Under the pieces are notes generated by a model that made no database searches, was not told where the DNA came from, and was given only the letters and a program-made list of their open reading frames with translations. A program made the position numbers and the translations under genes. Shown one piece after another: positions 7,799 to 14,009 of a DNA stretch of 18,378 bases. The first letter of the stretch is position 1, and each line of letters starts with the position of its first letter. This stretch comes from Solirubrobacteraceae bacterium (GTDB lineage: Bacteria > Actinomycetota > Thermoleophilia > Solirubrobacterales > Solirubrobacteraceae): assembly GCA_025928415.1 (NCBI GenBank), contig JAICJK010000005.1, positions 1 through 18,378 of the forward strand. Reading direction: 5' to 3'.

Positions 7799-8560
7799 TC
7801 ACCCGCCGTCGATGGCCGCCTCGGCCTCCGCGCGGGTCGCGTGCCGGCTCAGGCCGGCCAGCCACCACGTGGCGCCCGCGTGGGCCCAGGGCGCGGCGTC
7901 GTCGCCCGGGGCCCCGGTCACGACGTGGTCGAACGGGCCCGCCCCGGCCTCGCGCAGCGCGTCGACCTCGGCGACGATCTCGGCGAGCTGGTCGGGATGC
8001 TCGAGCTCGATCGTGAACAGGCCGTCGTAGCGCGCCGCGCGCCGCACGGGCCGACGATTGGGCCACCGCGCCGCGAACCAGATCGGGATCCGCGGGCGCT
8101 GAGCCGGCCGCGGGAGCAGGCGCACGCCCCCGGCCTCCTCGCCGCGCCACCAGGCGTCGAGCAGCTCGGCGCCGGCGTCGAGCAGCGTCGCGCGGGCCCG
8201 CGGGTCGAGCTCCTCGCCGAAGCGCGACAGCTCCCCGCCGCGGTCGCCGCCGAGCCCCAGCCCGCAGATCAGGCGCCCGCCCGACAGCAGGTCCAGCGTC
8301 GCCGCCTCGCGGGCGAGCTTCTGCGGGCGGCGGCGGGCGACGGGCGTCACCATCGCGCCGAGGCGGACCGTCTGCGTGGCGGCCGCGATCGCCGCCATCG
8401 CCACCCAGGGGTCCGCGATCGCCTCGACGTCGTCGTAGAGCATGTGGTCCCACAGGAAGACGCCGTCCCAGCCGCGGGCCTCGGCCCGCGCTCCCAGCTC
8501 GGCGCAGACCCGCGGGTCGGCCAGCTCGCCGAACGGCGCGAGGAAGATGCCGCGCCGCAT
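7799..8560 (-). CDS. Luciferase-like (LLM class) flavin/F420-dependent oxidoreductase
   Basis: This 253-residue protein has the bacterial luciferase-like TIM-barrel pattern. It has an early ARGWDGVFLWDHMLY (28-42), DPWVAMAAIAAAT (50-62), VRLGAMVTPVARRRPQKLAREAATLDLLSGGR (65-96) and LICGLGLG (97-104). This is the layout of LLM F420-dependent oxidoreductases, although FMN use is also possible in the family. At 253 residues it is shorter than the usual 280-340, with a trimmed C-terminal half. The substrate is unknown. ATG 8560 lies 10 bases after the stop of regulator 1 with no clear Shine-Dalgarno, which suggests co-transcription and perhaps translational coupling. The MarR gene follows. Confidence 0.85.
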   Translation of the reverse strand: MRRGIFLAPFGELADPRVCAELGARAEARGWDGVFLWDHMLYDDVEAIADPWVAMAAIAAATQTVRLGAMVTPVARRRPQKLAREAATLDLLSGGRLICGLGLGGDRGGELSRFGEELDPRARATLLDAGAELLDAWWRGEEAGGVRLLPRPAQRPRIPIWFAARWPNRRPVRRAARYDGLFTIELEHPDQLAEIVAEVDALREAGAGPFDHVVTGAPGDDAAPWAHAGATWWLAGLSRHATRAEAEAAIDGG

Positions 8561-8570
8561 GGCGCGCGCG

Positions 8571-9473
8571 TCAGCCGGCGCCGCTGAGCCGGTCGGCGGC
8601 GGCCCGGCCCGTCGCCGGGACGGTGCGCGGCGCGCGGCCGTCGATGTGGGCGATCACCAGGTCCCGGGCGGCGAGCGGATCGTCGCCGAGCTGCTCGACG
8701 GTGCTCGCCACGGAGCCGTCCTTCGCCCCGAGCGCGCCGCGGTAGTCCAGCACCGTGACGCTCTCGCCGCCGACGCGGCGCGCGGCGAAGACGAGCCGGC
8801 CGAGGGCGTCCAGCGAGGCGCGGCGGCCCGTCAGCACGACGATGCGCGGCTCGAGCGCGTGCAGCGCGCGGGTCAGGCGCGATGGGTCCAGCGCGACGGT
8901 GAGCGTCAAGGTGCGCAGGCCGCTGCGGCGCAGCAGCAGCTCGAGCGCCTGGGCGTGCAGCGCGTCCATGTCGCACGGGCGGCTCGCGTCGAAGATCAGC
9001 ACGCCCTCCGGGCGGTAGGCGGGCGGGGAGACGCGCGACTGCGCGGCCAGCCAGCCCGTGGCCCAGCGCCAGCCGAACGCGTACTCGGCCGACTCGGCGC
9101 CGCCGTCCTCCTCCAGCGAGGCGACGGACGGCAGCATGACCTCCTCGACGGTGCGCTCGATCGAGCGCACGGAGAGCGACTCCTCGACCAGCCGGTCGGC
9201 CTCGCCGTCGTCGAAGCGCCCGAACGCCGAGCGCAGCCGCGCGGGCGTCGCGGGACCGGCTCCGCGCTCGCGCGCCACGGCGATCGCCGAGGACACGTTG
9301 TGGGTCTGCTCGAACGCGGCCCGCAGCGCCTCGATCTCGCCGAGTTCGAACTGCCGGTGGCCGCCTGCGGTCCGGCGGGGCTCGGGGAAGCCGAACCGTC
9401 GCTCCCAGGAGCGCAGCGTGTTCGGGCTGACGCCGAGCATCGCCGCAGCGGCGTTCGTGCGGATCGCGGGCAT
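8571..9473 (-). CDS. MerR-type regulator with degenerate cobalamin-binding-like domain (regulator 1)
   Basis: This 300-residue protein starts with a MerR helix-turn-helix (about 3-45: AAAAMLGVSPNTLRSWERRFG, then GGHRQF). A helical cap follows at about 78-148, with VRSIERTVEEVMLPSV, and then an alpha/beta domain at about 156-272 resembling the B12-binding Rossmann fold. This is the CarH/LitR/CarA layout of light- or cobalamin-responsive repressors. The expected E/DxHxxG cobalamin ligand motif reads DMDALH (168-173), so Asp170 occupies the ligand-histidine position, and the cap lacks the W...EH signature. It is a clear paralogue of regulator 2. ATG 9473 fits the MerR N-terminus; no good Shine-Dalgarno is visible. 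It runs into the oxidoreductase gene 10 bases downstream. Confidence 0.82.
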   Translation of the reverse strand: MPAIRTNAAAAMLGVSPNTLRSWERRFGFPEPRRTAGGHRQFELGEIEALRAAFEQTHNVSSAIAVARERGAGPATPARLRSAFGRFDDGEADRLVEESLSVRSIERTVEEVMLPSVASLEEDGGAESAEYAFGWRWATGWLAAQSRVSPPAYRPEGVLIFDASRPCDMDALHAQALELLLRRSGLRTLTLTVALDPSRLTRALHALEPRIVVLTGRRASLDALGRLVFAARRVGGESVTVLDYRGALGAKDGSVASTVEQLGDDPLAARDLVIAHIDGRAPRTVPATGRAAADRLSGAG

Positions 9474-9508
9474 GGTCAGAGGATCGCCCCGCGGCCCGCG
9501 GCGCACAA

Positions 9509-9520
9509 GGGGTGCACCCC
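9509..9520. promoter_or_regulatory. 12-bp perfect palindrome upstream of regulator 1
   Basis: GGGGTGCACCCC is a perfect palindrome centred about 41 bases upstream of the regulator 1 start. Its TGCAC core recurs in the inverted repeats upstream of regulator 2. This is a sensible position for an autoregulatory operator, but function is inferred. Confidence 0.35.
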
Positions 9521-9531
9521 CGCGTGCAGCG

Positions 9532-9585
9532 CGGCAGGCGTCGTGCGGCCGGGAGGACTCGGGTCGGCCGCGTCGACGCCTGCCG
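9532..9585 (-). terminator. Strong stem-loop after the zinc-ribbon/PAS gene
   Basis: CGGCAGGCGTCG (9532-9543) pairs perfectly with CGACGCCTGCCG (9574-9585). Inside, GCGGCC (9545-9550) pairs with GGCCGC (9566-9571), giving 18 pairs around a small internal loop and a 15-base apical loop. It begins 11 bases past the PAS-gene stop codon. There is no T-tract, so it could be a non-canonical terminator, an RNA-stabilising 3' end, or an attenuator between the two regulator units. Confidence 0.55.
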
Positions 9586-9596
9586 GCATCGCTGGT

Positions 9597-10091
9597 CTAG
9601 ACCTCGTCGTCGTCGAGGACGAGCAGCGCCGCCCGCGGCGGCCCGCAGGTGGAGATGCGCACGGCGTAGCGGACGCCGAACTCGCCGGTCGGCCGCACGA
9701 CGATCCGCTCCACGGGGACGTCCCCGCGGGCGGCGGAGACCACGGCGGAGACCAGCGAGTCCAGCGACCGCGCCTCCGCGTGGGCCGGCACGAAGAGCTC
9801 GGAGATGTGGCGGTTGACCGCTTCCGGCTCGGTGATGCCGAGCAGCTTCTCGGCGCCCTTGGACAGCGCGCAGACCGACAGCGTGTGGTCGAGCACGATC
9901 GCCGGATGGCCGGGCTTGGGGGCCACGACGGCCGGGGCCGACAGGATCACGCCGAGGCCGCAGTCGCCGCAGATGCGGGCCGAGGCGTCGTCGGCATGGT
10001 CGGGATGACCGCAGTAGCCGCAGAAGCGGACCTCGTCGACGTACTGGTCGGGCTGCTGCGGGACGACCCGCAGGAGACCGCGCGCGCTCAT
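9597..10091 (-). CDS. Zinc-ribbon plus PAS-like domain protein
   Basis: This 164-residue protein begins with a short basic leader. A four-cysteine zinc-ribbon-like module follows, CGYC (24-27) and CGDC (41-44), and then a PAS-like domain from about 62 (HPAIVLDHTLSVCALSKGAEKLLGI, residues 62-86, then NRHISELF) to about 158. There is no kinase, cyclase or DNA-binding output domain and no membrane segment, so it probably acts as a small cytoplasmic sensor or adaptor. Its ATG overlaps the stop of regulator 2 as ATGA (10091-10088), which implies coupled translation and probably a shared function or complex. The PAS ligand is not predictable from sequence. I recognise the domains but no named family. 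Confidence 0.8.
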   Translation of the reverse strand: MSARGLLRVVPQQPDQYVDEVRFCGYCGHPDHADDASARICGDCGLGVILSAPAVVAPKPGHPAIVLDHTLSVCALSKGAEKLLGITEPEAVNRHISELFVPAHAEARSLDSLVSAVVSAARGDVPVERIVVRPTGEFGVRYAVRISTCGPPRAALLVLDDDEV

Positions 10092-10993
10092 GAGACCCGC
10101 CGCCGAGGCACGAGCACGTGCGTCTCAGCGAGGTCGAGTGCAGGGGAAGGTGCGTCCATGCGTCCTCCAGACTCGATGACCGCGAGCAGCTCGCGGTGGG
10201 CTTCGCCCGGGCTGTCCGCCAGGAGCCGGGCGCCCGTGGTACGGACGCGCTCGGACCGGGTGGACCGGTGGAACAGGGTGATCGGCAGCGCGCCGGCGAC
10301 CGCGCGCACGCGGTAGGCCCAGCGGGCGACGTCGTCGTCGGCGTCGTGGCTGCCCGCGACGACGACGGCGTCGGGGCGGAAGGCGGTGAGCAGGTCCCCG
10401 AGGCCGCTGATGCCGCTGATGGGCAGCGTCAGGACCTTGGTGCCGGCCCGCGACAGGAAGAGCTCCAGCGCGCGCATGTAGAGGGCGTCGATCTCGAGGT
10501 CGTCCGGCGAGGCGTTGCCGACGAGGACCGACACCGAGCGCGTGGGCGGCGGTGCCAGCCGCTGGGCGCGCTGCAGCCAGTCGCCGGCCCAGCGCGCCGC
10601 GAAGGCCCAGGGCGCGGAGTCGTAGCCGTGGCGCTCGCCGAGCTCGACGAGCGACGGGAGCAGCACCTCCTCGACGGAGCGCTCGACGGACCGCAGGGCC
10701 AGCGCGGCCTCCATGGCGGCGTCGGCGCGGTCGAGCTCGAAGGAGTTCAGGGAACCGACGAGGATGTGCGTGTCGGCCCGCAGCGCCTCACGCGCGCGGG
10801 AGATCGCCGAGGAGATCGACAGCCCCTCCTGGAGGGCGTCGCGGAGCGCCGCGACCTCGCCGTGCGTGTACAGGCGGTGCTTCCCGGGCGACCGCTGCGG
10901 CTTGGGATAGCCGAACCGCCGCTCCCACGCGCGCAGCGTGTTGGGCGACACGTTGAGAAGAGTTGCGGCTTCAGACGTTTTTAACGTACGCAC
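10088..10993 (-). CDS. MerR-type regulator with degenerate cobalamin-binding-like domain (regulator 2)
   Basis: This 301-residue paralogue of regulator 1 has a MerR helix-turn-helix (SEAATLLNVSPNTLRAWERR, residues 7-26, then GKHRLY at 37-42). A helical cap contains LRSVERSVEEVLLPSL (100-115), and a B12-fold-like domain spans about 153-275. The ligand motif reads EIDALY (167-172), so Asp169 replaces the expected histidine. In the cap the tryptophan and EH positions read His and Ala-Phe. GTG 10993 is chosen because the MerR N-terminus starts there; an in-frame extension to 11164 would run through the AT-rich promoter region. The first codons are unusually AT-rich and codon 4 is TTA, rare in such GC-rich DNA. 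No Shine-Dalgarno is visible. It is divergent from the HD-GYP gene and coupled to the PAS gene. Confidence 0.82.
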   Translation of the reverse strand: MRTLKTSEAATLLNVSPNTLRAWERRFGYPKPQRSPGKHRLYTHGEVAALRDALQEGLSISSAISRAREALRADTHILVGSLNSFELDRADAAMEAALALRSVERSVEEVLLPSLVELGERHGYDSAPWAFAARWAGDWLQRAQRLAPPPTRSVSVLVGNASPDDLEIDALYMRALELFLSRAGTKVLTLPISGISGLGDLLTAFRPDAVVVAGSHDADDDVARWAYRVRAVAGALPITLFHRSTRSERVRTTGARLLADSPGEAHRELLAVIESGGRMDAPSPALDLAETHVLVPRRRVS

Positions 10994-11014
10994 GGATCGC
11001 TTACGGCAGCAAAG

Positions 11015-11041
11015 TTCTACATTCTGTGTGCACCAAGTTCC
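11015..11041 (-). promoter_or_regulatory. Candidate ECF-type promoter for regulator 2
   Basis: On the minus strand GGAAC (11041-11037) is followed after 16 bases by GTAGAA (11020-11015), resembling the GGAAC/GTC-like spacing of ECF sigma factor promoters. Transcription would begin near 11008, about 15 bases before the GTG. The match is short and no sigma gene is in the window. Confidence 0.25.
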
Positions 11042-11076
11042 GGAACTGCACGGACTTGGTAGGACATATCCGTGCA
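11029..11076. promoter_or_regulatory. Cluster of interleaved inverted repeats (operator candidates)
   Basis: Three overlapping dyads lie between the divergent regulator 2 and HD-GYP genes. ACCAAGT (11032-11038) faces ACTTGGT (11054-11060). GTTCCGGAAC (11037-11046) is a perfect palindrome. TGCACGGA (11047-11054) faces TCCGTGCA (11069-11076). Both long dyads have arms 22 bp apart centre to centre, about two DNA turns, and TGCAC occurs three times (11029-11033, 11047-11051, and inverted at 11072-11076). This pattern fits cooperative binding of a dimer or tetramer. Confidence 0.45.
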
Positions 11077-11163
11077 AAAGCTCCCGGCTTGCGATAGCTT
11101 CGCAGCTTCGTAGCGCTCGCAGTTCCCCGTTCCCCCCTCGTTCCCCCTGCAGGAGGCAAGTCA

Positions 11164-11184
11164 ATGCCCGTCACCGGCCGTTAG
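11164..11184 (+). CDS. Six-codon upstream open reading frame (leader peptide candidate)
   Basis: A perfect AGGAGG (11151-11156) is followed after seven bases by ATG CCC GTC ACC GGC CGT TAG, encoding MPVTGR. It ends 43 bases before the HD-GYP start, which has no comparable ribosome binding site. Its purpose could be translational control of the downstream gene. Such a short frame can arise by chance; the ideal Shine-Dalgarno is the main support. Confidence 0.4.
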   Translation: MPVTGR

Positions 11185-11196
11185 TCCTGCTTCACT

Positions 11197-11231
11197 TCGC
11201 GGGTGACGCCGCGCCGCGGCGAGACCCGTGA
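11197..11231 (+). promoter_or_regulatory. Hairpin sequestering the HD-GYP start codon
   Basis: In the mRNA, UCGCGGGU (11197-11204) can pair with ACCCGUGA (11224-11231) over 8 positions including one G-U. The inner CGCCGC (11207-11212) pairs with GCGGCG (11216-11221), with a 2x2 internal loop between the stems. The GTG start (11228-11230) lies inside the 3' arm. Together with the upstream reading frame this suggests translational gating. Confidence 0.4.
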
Positions 11232-12568
11232 CCGTGTCCCCGAACACTCGCCGCTCGCAGACCGCCGCCGCCGTTGCGGCGGCGCTGCTGGTCGCGGCGC
11301 TCATCTGGTTCGCCGCGCTCGTCGACCTGACGAAGGTCGGCGACCCGCTGACCCTCTTCCTGATCGCGCTCGCGATCGCGGCCGAGGTGCTGTCGGTCCG
11401 CTTCGAGCGGCGGCTGAACATCAGCGGGACGGACACCTGCTACCTCGTCGCCCTGGCGCTGATCGGCACCGGGTCGGCCATCGTCGTCGCCGGCGCCGCG
11501 CTGTTGGCCAGCTACGTCGTCGAGCGCTACCGCACGCGCGCGCTGCTGATCAACCTCGCCGGGGTCTTCGTCCCGATCCTCATCGCCGGGACGGTCTTCG
11601 AGGCGATCAGCGCGCCCCATGCCTCCGGGGACGACGCGTTCCTGCCCGGCATCGCGATCGCCTCGATCCTGGCGCTCGGCCTCAACCTCGCGATCGTGCT
11701 GCCGCTCATGGCGCTGCTCGACGGCGTGCGCGTCAGGAGCCTCGCGCCCGCCCTCAGGACGATGGCCGGAGCGCTCATGTTCCAGGCGGCGTTCGTCGTG
11801 GCGTCGGCGGGCATCTACGCCCGCTTCGGCACCGAGGCGGGCATCGTCGCCGTGGTCCTGGTGCTGTCCTACGCGTACATGACCCGGCTCGTGCTGGTCT
11901 CCCGCGAGCGCACGCGCCAGTACGCGAACCTGTCGTGGGGGATCCTCTCCGGGCTCATCCGCACCCTCGACGTGCGCGACTCGCGCGCCGCGCGGCACTG
12001 CGCGGCCGTGGCGCGCTTCTCGCGCGACATCGCCAAGGCCGAGGGGCTCGGCGAGCGCGACCAGGAGCTCGCGCACACCGCCGGGCTGCTGCACGACATC
12101 GGCAAGTTCGCGCTCAGCGACCGCGTGATGGACGGCTCGACGGACCTGACCGACGAGGACTGGCAGGGGATACGCCGCCATCCCAGCATCGGCGCCGAGC
12201 TGCTCAAGGACATCGGGGTCTACGGGCCCGTCGCCGAGATCGTCGGCGCGCACCACGAGCGCATGGACGGCCGCGGCTACCCGCGCCGCCTGCCGGGCGA
12301 GGAGATCCCCGCGATCGCGCGGATCGTCGCGGTCGCCGAGGTGTACGACACGCTCACCGCGCCCGACACCTACCGCACGCCGATGAACTCCTTCGAGGCC
12401 CTCAACGAGCTGCGGCGCGTGGCCGGGACGCAGCTCGACGGGCACTTCGTCGAGGTGCTCGCCGAGGTCCTCGCGGGCCAGGGGACGGCCTACCGCCACG
12501 CCGACGAGGCGGACTTCGACGCCGAGCTCGACATCCAGCGGCGGATGAACGAGGCTGCGGCGACGTAG
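11228..12568 (+). CDS. Membrane-anchored HD-GYP domain protein (putative cyclic-di-GMP phosphodiesterase)
   Basis: This 446-residue protein has an N-terminal membrane domain of about six to eight helices (roughly 12-225) and a cytoplasmic HD-GYP domain (about 232-415). Metal-site residues are visible: H257, the HD pair in HDIGK (289-293), H318, and HH at 342-343 within HHERMDGRGYP, which carries the GYP signature. HD-GYP proteins typically hydrolyse cyclic di-GMP; some act on other cyclic dinucleotides. The later segment reads TAPDTYR rather than the common TxxRPYR. The membrane part resembles a MASE-type sensory domain, but I cannot name the subtype. GTG 11228 is the most upstream sensible start; GTG 11234 is an alternative. 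It is divergent from regulator 2, and the shared region holds dyads, an upstream reading frame and a start-codon hairpin. Confidence 0.88.
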   Translation: MTVSPNTRRSQTAAAVAAALLVAALIWFAALVDLTKVGDPLTLFLIALAIAAEVLSVRFERRLNISGTDTCYLVALALIGTGSAIVVAGAALLASYVVERYRTRALLINLAGVFVPILIAGTVFEAISAPHASGDDAFLPGIAIASILALGLNLAIVLPLMALLDGVRVRSLAPALRTMAGALMFQAAFVVASAGIYARFGTEAGIVAVVLVLSYAYMTRLVLVSRERTRQYANLSWGILSGLIRTLDVRDSRAARHCAAVARFSRDIAKAEGLGERDQELAHTAGLLHDIGKFALSDRVMDGSTDLTDEDWQGIRRHPSIGAELLKDIGVYGPVAEIVGAHHERMDGRGYPRRLPGEEIPAIARIVAVAEVYDTLTAPDTYRTPMNSFEALNELRRVAGTQLDGHFVEVLAEVLAGQGTAYRHADEADFDAELDIQRRMNEAAAT

Positions 12569-12645
12569 GAGAGACCGACCGCACGGCCCAGCGTCGGCGG
12601 CCCCGTAGCCGATCTGGCACGTAGGTCGGCGCCGGCGGGCCCGTA

Positions 12646-12673
12646 GGCGGGCGGCCACCTGACAAGGCCCGCC
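12646..12673. terminator. Hairpin between convergent HD-GYP and MATE genes
   Basis: GGCGGGC (12646-12652) and GCCCGCC (12667-12673) form a 7-bp stem with a 14-base loop in the 107-base gap between the two stop codons. There is no T-tract. A bidirectional terminator is plausible. Confidence 0.35.
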
Positions 12674-12675
12674 CG

Positions 12676-13986
12676 TCACGCCGCCTGCGGCGCGCCGACC
12701 ACCGCCCAGCGCCGGCCGCCGAAGCGGGCGCCCATCGTCACCAGGCGGACGACCATGAGGACGTCGAGGCCGATCCACACGCCCACGACGCCCCAGCCGA
12801 AGTGCCCGGCCGCGAGCGCGATCGGGGCGAAGCAGCCAAGAGCGGCGAAGGCCATCGCGCCGGCGATGAAGCGGGTGTCGCCCGCCCCGATGAGGATGCC
12901 GTCCAGCGCGAAGACCACCGCGCCGATCGGCTGCATGAGCGCGAACAGCGGCCACAGGCGGTGGGCCTGCTCGAGGACCGCGGGGTCGCTGGTGAACGCG
13001 CGCGGCAGCACGCCGGAGAGCCCGAGCAGGAGGGCGCCGAAGGCGGTGCCCACCACCAGCGACCAGCCGATCATCCGGCGCGCCGCCGCGACGGCGGCCC
13101 CAGGATCGCCCGCGCCGAGCATCCGCCCCACGAGCACCTGGCCGGCGATCGCGATCGCGTCGAGCACGAGCGCCAGGAAGATGAAGAGCTGGAAGGCGAC
13201 CTGGTGGGCGGCCAGCGCCGGCGCGCTGACGCGGGCGAGGACCGCCGAGGCAAGCGTGAACGCGCCGAGCAGCGCGCCCGTGCGGATCAGCAGGTCCCCG
13301 GCCATCCGCCCGAGGGCGCGCAGCCGGGCCGCGTCGGGGCGCCGCGAGCGCGCGGGCGCCCGCAGGAGCAGCGCGGCGAAGGCGGCGCCCATCCCGAGCT
13401 GGGCGACCACCGTGCCGAGGGCCGATCCGTCGAGGCCGGTCCCCAGGCCGTAGACGAGCACGACCTCGAGGACGACGTTGGCGGCGTTGGCGGCGATCAG
13501 GATCACCAGCGGCGTGCGCAGGTCCGAGATGCCGCGCAGGTAGCCCTGCCCGGCCAGCGCGATCAGCGCGCAGGGCAGCCCCAGCGCGCCGATGCGCAGG
13601 TAGCGCGCCGCGAGGCGCGCCGCTTCGCCGTCGCCGCCGAGCAGCGCGGTGATCGGATGGGCGAAGCCGGCGCAGAGGGCCGCGAGCACGAGGCCCACGC
13701 CGACGGCGAGCCACAGCGCCTGGGCGGCGATCTCCCCGGCACGGGCCTCGAAGCCCGCGCCGTGCAGCCGCGCGACCTGCGCCGTCGTGCCGTAGGCGAG
13801 GAAGTTGCAGACGCCCACGATGCCGCTCAGGACGGTCGCCGCGAGCGCCAGGGCGGCGAGCTGGGGCGTCCCCAGGTGGCCGACGATCGCGGTGTCGGCG
13901 AGCAGGTACAGCGGCTCGGCGGCCAGCGCGCCGAGCGCCGGGAGCGCCAGCAGCACGATCTGGCGGTCGTAGGGCGAGTGGCGCAC
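12676..13986 (-). CDS. MATE-family efflux transporter
   Basis: This 436-residue protein has about twelve membrane helices arranged as two similar halves. It contains the MATE hallmark near the N-terminus, LPALGALAAEPLYLLADTAIVGHLG, and the matching second-half segment ALDGILIGAGDTRF, in the DinF-like branch. MATE proteins export organic cations, drugs or metabolites using H+ or Na+ gradients; the substrate here is unknown. GTG 13986 is chosen because the MATE N-terminus follows directly and TAGAGT (13999-13994) lies 7 bases upstream, a leaderless arrangement. The longer in-frame start at 14052 would overlap the divergent lipoprotein gene. Confidence 0.92.
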   Translation of the reverse strand: MRHSPYDRQIVLLALPALGALAAEPLYLLADTAIVGHLGTPQLAALALAATVLSGIVGVCNFLAYGTTAQVARLHGAGFEARAGEIAAQALWLAVGVGLVLAALCAGFAHPITALLGGDGEAARLAARYLRIGALGLPCALIALAGQGYLRGISDLRTPLVILIAANAANVVLEVVLVYGLGTGLDGSALGTVVAQLGMGAAFAALLLRAPARSRRPDAARLRALGRMAGDLLIRTGALLGAFTLASAVLARVSAPALAAHQVAFQLFIFLALVLDAIAIAGQVLVGRMLGAGDPGAAVAAARRMIGWSLVVGTAFGALLLGLSGVLPRAFTSDPAVLEQAHRLWPLFALMQPIGAVVFALDGILIGAGDTRFIAGAMAFAALGCFAPIALAAGHFGWGVVGVWIGLDVLMVVRLVTMGARFGGRRWAVVGAPQAA

Positions 13987-13993
13987 GCGCCCG

Positions 13994-14003
13994 ACTCTAC
14001 GAT
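13994..14003. promoter_or_regulatory. Overlapping divergent -10 hexamers (MATE / lipoprotein)
   Basis: ACTCTACGAT carries TAGAGT on the minus strand (13999-13994), 7 bases before the MATE GTG, and TACGAT on the plus strand (13998-14003), 6 bases before the lipoprotein ATG. The two TANNNT elements share the central TA pair. Both spacings are ideal for leaderless transcripts. The two start codons are only 23 bases apart. Confidence 0.55.
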
Positions 14004-14009
14004 GGGGGC

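Noticed and set aside
8442..10316. 624-residue plus-strand open frame across regulator 1 and the PAS gene
   Set aside because: It is antisense to genes with recognisable domains, compositionally biased, and without any family match.
11096..11110. AGCTTCG direct repeat (two copies 8 bases apart)
   Set aside because: It is short and without further copies, so it is not clearly more than chance.
10994..11164. N-terminal extension of regulator 2 to 11164
   Set aside because: The added residues are not MerR-like and cover the AT-rich, dyad-rich promoter region. GTG 10993 matches the family start.
11192..13714. 840-residue minus-strand open frame through the HD-GYP and MATE genes
   Set aside because: It spans an antisense and an alternate frame of two clear genes with no recognisable domain.
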